64,000 nucleotides of DNA, from assembly GCA_963755695.1 (NCBI GenBank), contig CAVWLB010000001.1:930001-994000 (forward strand), in the 5' to 3' direction. Of the stretch, positions 9,545 through 20,107 are shown piece after piece. The position numbers and the translations under genes were made by a program. The number at the start of each line of letters is the position of its first letter. The stretch's first letter is position 1. This DNA is from QHWT01 sp963755695. Lineage in GTDB: Bacteria; Acidobacteriota; Vicinamibacteria; Vicinamibacterales; 2-12-FULL-66-21. A model generated the notes under the pieces. It was not told the origin of the DNA and ran no database searches. It was given only the letters and a program-made list of their open reading frames with translations.

Positions 9545-12500
9545 ATGAGCATTTCGTCTTCGTCGGTGTCTCGTTCTCGTGTTCGGTATTCTCTCCTGCT
9601 CCTAGCCGGTCCTCTTTTCCCTGGCGCCCGCCACCGCGAGCGCGCAGGCCGTGTACGGCAGCATCAGCGGCATCGTCACCGATACGACCGGCGGGGTAGT
9701 GCCCGGGGCGACTGTGACGGTCACCAGCGTCGAGCGCAAGACCTCGGACACCGTTGTCAGCAACGAGTCCGGTTACTACGTCAAGGAGCGGCTCCTGCCC
9801 GGCACGTATGAAGTGAAGGCCGAGTTGCAGGGGTTCAAGACCGCCGTGTACCCCGCAGTCAAGGTCAGCGTCGACACGCAGACCGCGCTCAACGTGAAGC
9901 TCGATACCGGCGCGGTGAGCGAGACCGTGACGGTCGCCGGCTTCAGCCCGGTGCTGAAGACCGATCGCGCCGACGTGGCGTCGACGTTCGACACGCAGCG
10001 AGATCAACGAACTCCCCGTGCTCGACCGCAACTTCACCAAGCTGATTCTGCTGACGCCGGGCACGCAGCAGCTCGGATGGCAGCACGCCGCGAGCGAGAA
10101 CCCGCAGGGGTCGACGCAGACGATGGTGAACGGGCAGAACTTCAGCGGCACGGGCTATCAGCTCGACGGCACCGACAACCGCGACCCGGTCCTCGGCATC
10201 ATCGTCATCAACCCGAACTTCGAGGCGATTGGTGAATCGAAGATCACCTCGCAGAACTACGATGCCGAGTTCGGGCAGGCGACCGCCGGGGTCGTGTCGA
10301 TTCAGACGAAATCCGGCAGCAACGACTATCACGGAAGCGGCTTCGAGTTCTTCCAGAACGACGCGTTCCAGTCGCGCAACCCGTTCACCCAGGCGCAGCG
10401 CAACACATCAACCGGCAAGTTCCTGCCGGAGACCAAGAAGAATCAGTTCGGCGGATCGCTCGGCGGCCCGATCCAGAAGGACCGCATCTTCTTCTTTGGT
10501 GACTACCAGGGCACGCGCAGCAACGTCGGGGGCTCGAGGCTGTTGAGCGTTCCGACGGCGGCGGCGCGCAACGGCGATCTCAGCGCGTACGGGATCAATA
10601 TCTTCGATCCGGCGACGGGCGACCCGTCGGTCGCGGGCACAGTTTCCGGGCAACGTGATTCCGTCGGATCGAATCCCGCAGCAGGTGCGGAACCTCCTGG
10701 CGCTCATTCCACAGCCGAACGCGCCGGGGACGGAGAACGGCACGCGCGACAACTTCGTCGCGTCGGGCAGCGAAGTGTTCAACAACGACACCTTCGACGT
10801 CCGCATCGACGGCCGGGTCAACCCCTCGATTGAACCTCTTCGGGCGTTACAGCTTTGCCGACTTCAAGCGCGATGGCCCGACCGCCTTCGGCACCGGCGG
10901 CGGCCCGGAGCTCGGGTCGCTCGGCGGCGTGTCCAACGTACGGAACCAGAGCCTCGCAAGCGGCTTCGATAAAACGATTGGTTCGAAGATGGTGTTCGAC
11001 TTCCGCGTCGGGTATTTCAAATACAAGGTCAACGTGCTGCCGTTCGACTTCGGCACGACGCCGGCAACCGACGCCGGCATCGTGGGGCTGAATCTCGACA
11101 ACAACTTCACGTCTGGACTGTCCGGCGGGCTTCGTCAACGGGAGCCGCGGATTCAACTTCGGATCCGGTCTGGGCGTCAATCGCTGCAACTGCCCGCTCG
11201 ACGAAGACGAGAAGCAGGTGCAGTTTGTCGGCAACCTGACGCGGATGATGGGCACCCACACGTTCAAGTTCGGCGTCGACGTGCGCCGCGCCTGGAATCT
11301 TCGCGTGCCGAGCGACAGTTCACCGTTCAGGCGAGCTCACTTTCAACGACGCGCGAACCCGTGGACCGTCAGGCGGCGGCCTCGGCCTGGCGACGTTCCT
11401 GCTGGGCGACGTGAGCAGGTTCAGCCGCTTTATCAGCCCGTTCACCGACGCCGGGGAGAAACAGTGGCGTCACTTCTACTACGCGCAGGACACCTGGCGC
11501 GCCACGCCGAAGATCACGCTGAACTACGGCCTGCGGGCCGACGTGATCAACCCGCAGACGGTCAATGACGGGCAGGGCGGGTTCCTGCTGGCGTCGGTCA
11601 CCGACGGTGCGGCCGACATTCCGTCGCCGAACATCCGGGTGGCAGGCGTCGGCGGCATCCCCTCGAACGGCGGAATCAAGAACGCGTGGAACTGGGCCGG
11701 CCGGGCGGGCGTGACGTATCAGCTGAACGATCGGACGGTCATCCGCGCCGGATATGGTCGCAGCTACGACATCGGCGTCTTCGGCTCGACCTTCGGCCAC
11801 ACCGTGACGCAGAACCTGCCGGTGCTCTCGGCGCAGCAAATCAGCGGCGCGAACGATTTCGACGCCGTGTTCAATCTGTCGCAGCCGGCGCCGGCCACGG
11901 TGTTCACGGACGTTCCGCCGAACGGACAGTTCCCGCTGCCCGACAAGGTCTTCACGAGCGCGCTGCCGGACAAGCAACGGCTCCCGACCGTCGACGCCTA
12001 CAACGTCACGGTTCAGCGGGAGATCGGCTCGATGCTCTCCGCGGAAGTGGCGTATGTCGGCAACCACGGCGCGCGGTCGTTCGTCGGCGACGGCCCGGCT
12101 CTCGACCTCAATCAGCCGGTGCTGACCGGATTCGGAACGTTGTCGCAGAACGAGCGGAAACCGTACTTCACCCGCTACGGCTGGAGCCAGGGCATCAACG
12201 TCTTCTGCAACTGCGGAACGAACCGGTACGATTCGCTCCAGGCCAAGCTGACGAAGCGCTTCGCGAACGGATACTCGGTCTTCGCGTCGTACACGCTGCA
12301 GCGACAGCGGCAGCACGATGGCGGCCAGTTCTTCTACCTGCCGGATCTCGAATACGGGCCGGCGGGCTGGGATCGCATTCACAGCTTCACGGTATCGACG
12401 CTGTGGGAGTTGCCGTTCCTGAAAGACAACGCGATTCCTTGGCGGCTGGCAGTTCAACCAGAACACGATCATTCAGAGCGGCGTTCCGTATGACGTCAGC

Positions 12501-12924
12501 TATCGCGACGCCGGCCAGGATCGGGACACCGGACCGAATCGGCCGAACCTGATCGGCAATCCGGACGGCCCGCAGACTCGAGACCAGTGGTTCAACACGG
12601 CGCCGATTGGCGATCCCAACAGCGCGTTCGGTCGCCCGGCGAAGGGCACGTTCGGCAACCTGGCGAAGAATTCGCTCTGGGGGCCCGGTTACTGGCGCAC
12701 CGACGCGTCGCTCTTCAAGAGGTTCAACGTCGTCAGGGACCACCAAATCGAGTTCCGGGTCGAGGCGGTCAACATCTTCAACCACGTGAACCTCGGCAAC
12801 CCCGACTCGGAGATCGGCGTGCCGGGGAACAACAACCCGAACGCCGGCAGGATCACGGGCACGGCTAACGGCGGCACTCGATCCGCAGCGCAACTTCCAG
12901 TTTGCGCTGAAGTACATTTTCTAG
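9545..12924 (+). CDS. Oar-like TonB-dependent receptor, reading frame broken by about eight +1 shifts
   Basis: Joined across frames, the sequence encodes a signal peptide, a carboxypeptidase-regulatory-like domain (YGSISGIVTDTTGGVVPGA), a plug (INELPVLDRNFTKLI, then NGQNFSGTGYQLDGTDNRD) and a long outer-membrane barrel ending in the classic aromatic terminus (FQFALKYIF, stop at 12922). This is the Oar-type receptor expanded in Acidobacteria and presumed to import large substrates. The frame moves by +1 each time near 9620, 9999, 10641, 10832, 11128, 11332, 12437 and 12879, and the protein resumes without loss of residues. That points to base-insertion errors rather than decay. The start is the ATG preceded by ctggag. 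Confidence 0.8.
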
Positions 12925-12938
12925 TCCACAAACACAAA

Positions 12939-12967
12939 GAGGGAACGGGATTCAATCCCGTTCCCTC
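12939..12967. terminator. Bidirectional hairpin terminator
   Basis: A strong hairpin with 12 paired bases (gagggaacggga and its complement) and a TTCAA loop sits between the stop of the receptor on the plus strand (12924) and the stop of the subunit-3 gene on the minus strand (13008). Its position between convergent genes supports a two-way terminator. Confidence 0.7.
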
Positions 12968-13007
12968 CAGCCGTTCGCCGCTTCAGGTGCGAAACGGTGT
13001 TTCGGTT

Positions 13008-13672
13008 TCAGGCCTCGCGCTTCACCCCCAGCCGCTCCAGCGCTTCATCCGGACATCCCTTCCACACGGGCACGAAGGTGTTGCCCATGTACTGAAGGTC
13101 CTGCATCCCCATCTTCGTGGTCCAGAACCCGGTGGCGGTGAGATCGCGGAAGCTGTTGAAGAAGGCGACCCCGTGTGACATCTCGGGAGCGGCCTTCTGA
13201 GGCCACGCGATGTCGTCGAGCACCTGCGTCCGTTCGCCGTCCGTACAATCCACGAACATCTTGTCGAACCGCCGCTGGCACTCGAAATCGAGCCAGGCGA
13301 GGCCGCCGCGCATGGCGTTCTGCCGGGGTTCCTGATCGTTAATGATGAAGTCCATGAACTCCGGGACGCCCGCGTCGGTTGCGCTGCCGGAGCGCTCGTC
13401 CTTCGGGATGATGATGTCGACCAGCATCGACACCGTCGCCCACTCGTGCGGGTTGAAGAACTTGGGCTTGTAAGGCGCTTTCGTCTTCGCTGCCGTGGCC
13501 CGCGCGGCCTGCGCCTGCTCGTGCGCCTGAGCGGCTTCCGCCGGGGTCCAGGTCATGGACGCAGCCAGAGGAGCCGTGGCCATCATCTGCAGCAGCGTCC
13601 GTCGCTTGATTTTGGCGCCCGGCGCCGCCGCTTCGCGGCGGTCCCTTCGGCGCCTCGCTTGAGGTTCGTCAC
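13008..13672 (-). CDS. Gluconate 2-dehydrogenase subunit-3-like protein (Tat-exported), start uncertain
   Basis: The C-terminal 190 residues match the gluconate 2-dehydrogenase subunit 3 family (FFNPHEWATVSMLVDIIIP, DAGVPEFMDFI, FFNSFRDLTATGFWTTKMG). This family is the small exported partner of GMC flavoprotein dehydrogenases. A twin-arginine-like segment (KIKRRTLLQMM) precedes a hydrophobic stretch, but no start codon exists in that frame directly before it. A GTG at 13672 overlaps the TGA of the upstream GMC gene and would give the expected coupled start if one base were missing in the GC-rich stretch near 13620. The first unambiguous in-frame ATG is at 13586. It probably assists secretion or maturation of the GMC subunit. 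Confidence 0.7.
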
Positions 13673-15393
13673 AGGCTCCCCTTTCGGCGCTCGTCGGCGA
13701 TGAACTCGCTGGTGCGCATGGATAGGGCAAGGATCGACCACGTGCAGTTCTTGTCCGCGTTCGACACGAACGGCCCGCCGTCGGCAACGAACAGGTTCTT
13801 GACGTCGTGCGCCTGGCAGTTGCCATTCAATACGGAGGTGGATGGGTCGCTGCCCATCCGCGTGCAGCCGATCTCGTGGATGATCCGTCCGCCGCTCGCG
13901 AGATTGTAGCCGTCCTCTGCCGTCGGCATCGGGGACATCGACGTGCCACCCATTTCCTCGATAATCGCGCGGAAGGTCTCCTGCATGTGCTTCGACTGCT
14001 TGTATTCGTAGTCACTCCACTTCCAGTGGAAGCGCAGCACCGGGATGCCCCACCGATCGACGACGCGCGGGTCGATCTCGCAGTAGCAGTTCTCGTTCGG
14101 GACCATCTCACCGCGGCCGGCGAAGTTGACGGTGGCGCCATACAGCCGCCGGTAATCGTTCTTCAACTGCCTGCCGTAGCCGCCGAACGCGATCGGTTTG
14201 TTGCCCGCCTGCTCGATGCCCGTGTAGTTGTGAACCCCGCCGATGAACCCGTAGCTGGGCATCCGCCGGCCGCCGCCGATCTCGATGTGATATCCGCGAG
14301 GGAAATCCAGTTTCTTGTTATCGAGCCACCAGGGCATGTAGAGATGCATCCCGCCGACGCCGTCCTCGTTGTGCGGGACCATGTCCATCATCCGCGGGAT
14401 GAAGCCGGTGACGCTGGTGCCCGTCGAATCCGTCAGGTACTTACCGACGGTGCCGCTGGAGTTCGCGAGGCCCTGCGGGAACTTGGACGACTTCGAATTG
14501 AGCAGGATGCGCGCCGATTCGCACGCGCTTGGCGCGAGCACGACAATGCGCGCCTTGACGTGCGTGTCGCGGTTGGTCGTCTTGTCGATGTACGCGACCC
14601 CGTCGGCCACGCCGTTTGCGTCGACGGTCACCTCTCGCGCCATCGCGTCGTAGATCATCGTCAGCCGGCCGGTCTGCATGGCTGGTGGGAACAGCACGCC
14701 CGGCGACGAGAAATTCGAGAACACCGCACACCCGCGCCCGCATTGACCGCAGTAGTGGCATTGCTGCCGGCCGTTATGGGGCTGCGTGATGATCGACAGG
14801 CGCGACGGGATCACCGGGACGTTCAGCTTCTCCGACGCCTGCTTGATCAGGAGCTCGTAGCAGCGCGGTGCCGGCGGTGGAAGAAAAATGCCGTCGGGTT
14901 CGTTCGGCAGGTTCTCGACCGTGCCGAAGATCCCGACCAGGCGATCGAGCTTGTCGTAATACGGCTTGAGGTCGTCGTAGGTGATCGGCCAGTCGTCGCC
15001 GAGGCCGTCGATGCTTTTTCGCCGGAAGTCATACGGTCCGAAGCGGAGCGAGATGCGGCCCCAATGGTTGGTGCGGCCGCCGAACATGCGCGTCCGGTAC
15101 CAGTCGAACTCCGACCCCGGCGCTGTCGTGTAGGGTTCCCCTTCGAGCGTCCACCCTCCGAGGCCCGCGTCGAACTCGCCGAACTGCCGCTCGGGGATGT
15201 CCGCGCCGCGGCGCGGCGAGTCGTACGACCACGCGAACATCTTGGATTCCTTCACCGGGTCCCAGTAGCGGCCGGCTTCGAGCACGACGACATCAGCCCC
15301 CGCCTCGGTCAGGACCTTGGCGGCCATGCCGCCTCCGGCGCCGGAGCCGACGATGCAGACGTCGTAGGTTTTGCGGCTTCTGATGATTTGCAT
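13669..15393 (-). CDS. GMC-family FAD oxidoreductase (gluconate/sugar dehydrogenase large-subunit-like)
   Basis: This is an intact 574-residue protein. The ADP-binding motif GSGAGGG lies at residues 16-22, and GMC landmarks include GGRTNHWGRIS. A cysteine cluster at residues 212, 215, 218 and 222 (QCHYCGQCGRGC) resembles the iron-sulphur ligand region of FAD-dependent glucose/gluconate dehydrogenases. The C-terminal signature HEIGCTRMG sits near residue 505, with an Asn in DKNCTW where the active-site pair is expected. It has no signal peptide of its own, so it is probably carried out with the Tat-bearing subunit 3 encoded next. It likely oxidises a sugar or polyol and passes electrons to the respiratory chain; the substrate is unknown. 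Confidence 0.85.
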   Translation of the reverse strand: MQIIRSRKTYDVCIVGSGAGGGMAAKVLTEAGADVVVLEAGRYWDPVKESKMFAWSYDSPRRGADIPERQFGEFDAGLGGWTLEGEPYTTAPGSEFDWYRTRMFGGRTNHWGRISLRFGPYDFRRKSIDGLGDDWPITYDDLKPYYDKLDRLVGIFGTVENLPNEPDGIFLPPPAPRCYELLIKQASEKLNVPVIPSRLSIITQPHNGRQQCHYCGQCGRGCAVFSNFSSPGVLFPPAMQTGRLTMIYDAMAREVTVDANGVADGVAYIDKTTNRDTHVKARIVVLAPSACESARILLNSKSSKFPQGLANSSGTVGKYLTDSTGTSVTGFIPRMMDMVPHNEDGVGGMHLYMPWWLDNKKLDFPRGYHIEIGGGRRMPSYGFIGGVHNYTGIEQAGNKPIAFGGYGRQLKNDYRRLYGATVNFAGRGEMVPNENCYCEIDPRVVDRWGIPVLRFHWKWSDYEYKQSKHMQETFRAIIEEMGGTSMSPMPTAEDGYNLASGGRIIHEIGCTRMGSDPSTSVLNGNCQAHDVKNLFVADGGPFVSNADKNCTWSILALSMRTSEFIADERRKGSL

Positions 15394-15450
15394 AAGCGAT
15401 GTGCGCGTGCCCGCCGGAGCGGCTTCGCCGCGGAGGCGGGAGGCGAGATA

Positions 15451-15554
15451 CCGAGGTCCGAGGTTCGAGGTCCGAGGTCCGAGGTCCGAGGTCCGGCGTT
15501 CGAAACTCCGAGGACCGAAGATCGGAACTCGATCCTCGGTCCTCGGTCCTCGGT
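15451..15554. repeat. Heptamer array with inverted counterpart
   Basis: Six consecutive 7-mers of the type ccgaggt (15451-15492) are followed after about 40 bp by three inverted copies, cctcggt (15534-15554). The last copy touches the stop codon of the TonB receptor (TAA, 15555-15557 on the minus strand). The two arms can fold into a long hairpin, so it may act as a terminator or mRNA-stabilising structure between the receptor and the GMC gene. It has no spacers and is not a CRISPR array. Confidence 0.8.
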
Positions 15555-18500
15555 TTAGAACAGGTAACGCACCGCGATCTGAATGTCGCGCCGGTTGTTG
15601 TCTTTCGTGACCACGCGTCCGAAGTTCGGGCTCGTGATGTCTGATTCCACGCCGTTGCCACCGTTCCCGGGGCTGAGGTTCGGGTGGTTCGGGAAGTTGA
15701 AGATCTCCGCTCGGAACTGAAGCTTCTGCGACCCGTACATGGTGAAGTTCTTGAAGAGCGCGAGGTCCCACTGCTGGTCGCCCGGATTGCGGAGGATGTT
15801 CCGCGTCGAATTGCCGAACGTGCCGGCAGCGGGATTCGCGAACGCCTGCGGGTTGAAGAAGAAGTTGTCGTCGCCCGTTCCGGTCGAGAACTGCCCGTTC
15901 GCGTTCGAGTTCGAATCGCCGACGATGTCCACCGGCTGCCGTGAAGCCGCCGTCGCCCACGCCCGCGATGTCGTTGGTGCGCGTGATCGAGAACGGCGTG
16001 CCGGAGCGGAAGAAGATCGCACCCGAGATCTGCCAGCCACCGAGCGATGCTGGTCATCAGCGTTGTTCGGCTCGCGCCAGAACGGCAGGTCGTAGATGTA
16101 GTAGACCACCAGCACGTGGCGCCGGTCGAAGCTCGACGGCCCCCAGAAGTTGGTGTCGTCGTAGGTGTTCCAGAGGACGTCGCGCTTGTCGCTGGCGTTG
16201 TCCTCGGACTTGCCCAGCGTATACGCGACGCCGAACTTGAAGCCGTTGGTGTAGCGGCGATCGGCGCTGATCTGCAGGCTGTTGTATTTCGAATAGCCCG
16301 CATTCTCGGACAGGCGGATCGCGCCGTAGCCCTTGTAACGGACGCAGCGCCGCGATGTTCGTCGTCCGGGTTCGCCAGCAGCGTGCCTGTCCGCCAGCTG
16401 GTTGATGTTGCGCTCGCGCTGCAGGTACAGCCCGCGGCGGCCGACGTAGGTCGACGTCGACGACGAACCCGAACGGCACCTCGCGCTGCACGCCCGCCGA
16501 CCACATGTACGACGTCGGGTGCTTGAACGCGACGTCCTGCCCCTGCATGCCGAACGGGCAGATCGTTCGCTCCGCCGCGCCACCGCCGGGATTGTCCACG
16601 TTGCCGCTCGCGACGGTGACCATCGGCTGGAACGGCGGGTTGCCGCCGAGCAGCGTCGAGTCGTTGAGCGTGACGCGGTTGTGGAAGACCCCGGCGCTGC
16701 GTGCGAAAGATCGTCTTGTCGTTGAACGAGTACGACGCGCCCGAGGCGCGGCTCGAACACGTTGTAGTGCGTCTCCGAGAAGCCGCGCGGCTCGCCGCGG
16801 AACAGCGCCTGGACCTGCGGATCCTGCGCGACGACGAGATCGTTCCCGTCGCCCTCGAAGCCGTCGCCCGGCAGCGACGATGCCGTTGTAGCGGATCGCC
16901 GCCAGACGAGACGCCCGTCGCCGGGTTGATGACGGCCTGGCTTCGCCGTGTCGTAGAACCGCGGATCGAAGTTGGCGATGTTGTTCGTCGTGCGAATACC
17001 ACGGCGGCCAGATCGCCCAGCGGACGCCGCCTTCGACGGTCAGATTGCTGCGTCGGCTTCCAGGAGTCCTGCACGAAGATGTCGGTCGCCAGCGCGCGCC
17101 ACTTGGTGAACGCGCGCTGGCCGATCTCGGCGTAGTTGGTGAAGACGCCGAGCGCCATGTCGGCGATGCCGACCCCTGAGCGCGCGCTGGAGCTGTTGCG
17201 GAACGCGAACTGCCCGTTCTGGTTGTTGGTGCCGCCCGGAATGGCGTTGACGTTGATCTGATCGAAGTCGTCCTCGCCCGAGTACTCGATCGCGATGCCG
17301 CCCTTGAACGTGTGACGGCCTTTCACATAGGTCGTCGCGTTCGAGAACAGGTGGATCGGGCCCTGCGACGACGACGGATACGGGCCGCCGTCGAAGCCGC
17401 GTGAAAGTGTCGATGTTGACGGTCGGGATCTTGTCCTCGATTTCCTTGCTCCGGGAAAGATGTACGGATAGTTGATCCCGGTGCGGCTCCGCTTGTAGAG
17501 GCCCGATTCGGTGAAGACGTTGATGAACACCTGGTCGATCGAGTGCGAGTAGCTGAACTCGTTGATCAGGTTGCTGCGAGATGGTGCTGGTCCAGTTGAA
17601 GTTCTGCGTCGAGTTCGGCCGGTCCCAGTCCGTCCGCGCGAACGGGAACGTGCCGCGGAACGCATCGATCGCCATCCAGTTCTGCTGCGAGTAGCGGTAG
17701 GTGAACTGGTTGTTCTCGATTGAGCCGGTAGTCGAACCGGAGGTTGTCCTTCCGCTGATCCTGCGGGTTGTCGCTGTTGAAGATCGCATTCGCCGTTCCC
17801 TGCTGGAACCCGGCGTCGGCAGCGGATACAGGTTCATGATCGCGATGCCGTTCGGCGACAGCCGGTCCTGGCGGGATGATGTTTTCGGGAACGGCTGTCC
17901 GGTCAGCGGATCGCGGATGATCTGCGGCGAGCTGAAGAACGGGTTCGGGCCGAGCAGCTCGCTGAAATCGCCGTGCCGCATGGCTTCGGTCGGCACGGTC
18001 GCCGTGTTGGTCTGCACCTGGAAGAAGTTGACCCACTCCTGCGCGCCGAAGAAGAACATCTTGTCCTTGAACATGGCCGGGATCGGGCCGCCGAACGGAA
18101 TAGCCGTACTGCTTGTAGTCGAACGGCGCGGACCGGAGTTCTCGATCGCGGTTCGGGCTGCGATTGCGCGCCCAGGTGTTGGCCTGCAGCGATTCGTCGC
18201 GGTAGAAGAACGACGCGCTTGCCGGAGTAACCGGTTGCTGCCGCTCTTCGTGATGAACCGGATCTGGCCGCCGCTCGCGCGGCCGTATTCGGGCATGTAG
18301 TTGGCGGTCAGCACCTGGACTTCCTGCACCGCGTCGACGTTCTGCACGCCGATGATCGCGCCGGCCGACCGCGTGCGGATCGCGACCGCGCCATCGACGG
18401 TGATGGTGTTCTCGTCGGAGCGGCCGCCGTTGATGCTGAAGCCGCCGTTGGTGAAGGCAGCGAACCCGGCGTTGTTGAAGTTGCCGCCGACGACGCCGGC

Positions 18501-18990
18501 TTTGAGCGCGGGCACGCCAATCGGGTTGCGGCCGGCGAACGACAGCTGCTCGATGTCCTTCGCCTCGACCGTCTTGCGGACGGCGACGTCGGTCTGGAGC
18601 GCCGTGCTCTCGGCCGTGACCGTCACCGACTTCGGTGAGGGCGCCGGTCTCGAGCGCGAAATCAAGCGTGACAGCTCCGGCGGCGTCGAGCTGCACGTCG
18701 TTCCGCAACGCCTTCTTGAATCCCTGCAGCTCGGCGGAAACGTTGTAACGTCCCGCCTGCAGGTTCGGAAATGTGTAGAACCCGGTTCCGTCGGTGACCG
18801 TCGTCGATGTGGTCTGCGTTTGATTGTTGGTCGCGGTGACCGTGGCGCCTGGCACGACGGCACCTTGCGCATCCTTCACGCGACCGGAGATCTGGCCCCG
18901 ATCGAACTGCGCTGCCGCCGGCGCGGCAAGCAGCAGGAGAGAGGCGTACACGATCACGGCGCGCGTCGCCCCTCGAATGAATTGACCCAT
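15555..18990 (-). CDS. Oar-like TonB-dependent receptor, reading frame broken by many shifts
   Basis: Read across frames, this is a complete Oar-type receptor: signal peptide with AAPAAAQF, carboxypeptidase-regulatory-like domain (GQISGRVKDAQGAVVPGA), plug (IEQLSFAGRNPIGVPALK, SDENTITVDGA), barrel, and the terminal DIQIAVRYLF. The start at 18990 has a good gggaggagct ribosome site. About twenty frame changes occur. Almost all are +1 (for example near 18631, 17560 and 17400); a few compensating -1 changes fall in short G or C runs near 17890, 17805 and 17450. No internal stretch of the protein is missing. It leads an operon with the GMC dehydrogenase and subunit 3, so its ligand may be that enzyme's substrate. 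Confidence 0.8.
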
Positions 18991-19096
18991 AGCTCCTCCC
19001 GTTAGACATGCAGTCGGTTGTCGGTTGTGACGAACACACCAACTTGCCTTGGGAGGCTACGTCCGCAATCTCTTGGAGTCAATACAGTTGAATGCC

Positions 19097-19186
19097 CGAG
19101 GTGCGAGGAGCGAGGTCTGATGAGCGAGCAGCGAGGAGCGAGGTCCGAGATCCGAGGTCGCGAGATCCGAGGTGCCCGGTGCGAGT
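19097..19186. repeat. Degenerate heptamer array (cgaggNN)
   Basis: About twelve 7-bp units of the form cgaggtc, cgaggag, cgagatc or cgaggtg run almost without interruption. They match the heptamer of the array at 15451. The array lies upstream of the TonB receptor gene, about 100 bp before its start. Two inverted copies (cggacct) occur at 19382-19397, so the interval 19097-19398 is again bracketed by opposed copies. No gene is visible inside it. Confidence 0.7.
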
Positions 19187-19304
19187 GCGAGCGTTAATGC
19201 TTTGACTACGATGCGCGATGTGCACTGCTGACCCAATTGCGCTTGATCGACAGCTCGGCTAAATCGTCCCGCCTCGCACCGCGCCTAGCACCAGAGGCAC
19301 GTTT

Positions 19305-19360
19305 GCACGTAGCACGTAGCACGTAGCACGTCGCACGTCGCACTTTGCACGCAGCACTTG
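19305..19360. repeat. Heptamer array (gcacgta/gcacgtc)
   Basis: Eight consecutive 7-mers start with gcac: three gcacgta, two gcacgtc, then gcacttt, gcacgca and gcacttg. This is a different heptamer from the cgaggtc array 120 bp away, yet has the same unit length. It sits just downstream of the secreted-protein gene that ends at 19402. Confidence 0.75.
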
Positions 19361-19401
19361 CAGCGCTCGCCCCTCTGAGCTCGGACCTCGGACCTCGAGA
19401 G

Positions 19402-20058
19402 TCAGGAAATGTGCGAAAGGTTGCGCGCAAGGAGCGCGTCCTTTGCCGCGCCCGCGCGCGCTCGCTGCGCGTGACCCATGTATGCGCTGCGGTCCTTGTC
19501 CGAAGCGATCAGCGCCGCCGCAAACTCGAGCGCGGGATCGTCGGGTCGCGCGGCCAGACTTGCCTTCATGTACTGCCAACCATCCGCATTGCTGATCACG
19601 TCTTTGATACCGCTGACCTGATCCTTGAATCCGGAGACACCGCCGATCATCGTGACCTGGCGCAATGCTTCAGTTACATAGGCCGCATCGAGCAGCGCGA
19701 GAGCATCGGGCTGTCCCGACGCTTTCGATGCTTGAGCTTTTGCGGTGAGCCGCTCGAGAAGCGCCGAGGCCACCTTCGCGTCGCGACTGGCGTAGATCGA
19801 GGCCCGTCGCAGCGTCTCCATCCGGACGATGACCGGCGTGGACGGCGCCAGGAGCGTTTCTGTGTCGACGACGAGGTTGGCGAGGTTGTAATCGGGCTTT
19901 CCGTCGAACCAGGACGCTGCACCGCTCCAAGGAAGCGATGCCGCCGTGCCGATGTCGAAGGGATGGCAGAGCAGGGGCGGACCGGCCAGCGCGGGTCGGG
20001 CGAAAGTGACGAACGCGAGGACGAGCGCCGTCGTAACGTATTGAACGCGTGCGATCAT
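19402..20058 (-). CDS. Small secreted protein of unknown function
   Basis: The 218-residue protein has a clear signal peptide (VLAFVTFARPALAGPP). The mature part begins with PPLLCHPFDIGTAASLPW and continues as mostly helical sequence without catalytic motifs that I recognise. One Cys in the LLCHPFDIG segment is the only notable residue. It starts 49 bp from the divergent DUF5916 gene, so the two probably share a promoter region. It could be a periplasmic helical-repeat binding protein, but no function is assigned. Confidence 0.7.
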   Translation of the reverse strand: MIARVQYVTTALVLAFVTFARPALAGPPLLCHPFDIGTAASLPWSGAASWFDGKPDYNLANLVVDTETLLAPSTPVIVRMETLRRASIYASRDAKVASALLERLTAKAQASKASGQPDALALLDAAYVTEALRQVTMIGGVSGFKDQVSGIKDVISNADGWQYMKASLAARPDDPALEFAAALIASDKDRSAYMGHAQRARAGAAKDALLARNLSHIS

Positions 20059-20107
20059 GGATCCTCCTTACCTGAGGGAAGGACGGCTCCGCGAGGGGAG
20101 CGTTAAC

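Noticed and set aside
9545..12924. Programmed +1 frameshifting in the TonB receptor
   Set aside because: No shared shift motif, rare codon or stop signal was seen at the sites; sites number eight in one gene and about twenty in another, which fits insertion errors better. Accurate reads would settle it.
15451..15554. CRISPR array
   Set aside because: The repeats are 7 bp long, directly abutting and without unique spacers, and no cas gene is present. The same holds for the arrays at 19097, 51694, 59712 and 60350.
13807..15558. A 583-codon open frame on the plus strand opposite the GMC gene
   Set aside because: It is antisense to a clear GMC enzyme, its product is Arg/Val/Asp-rich without motifs, and it runs into the heptamer array.
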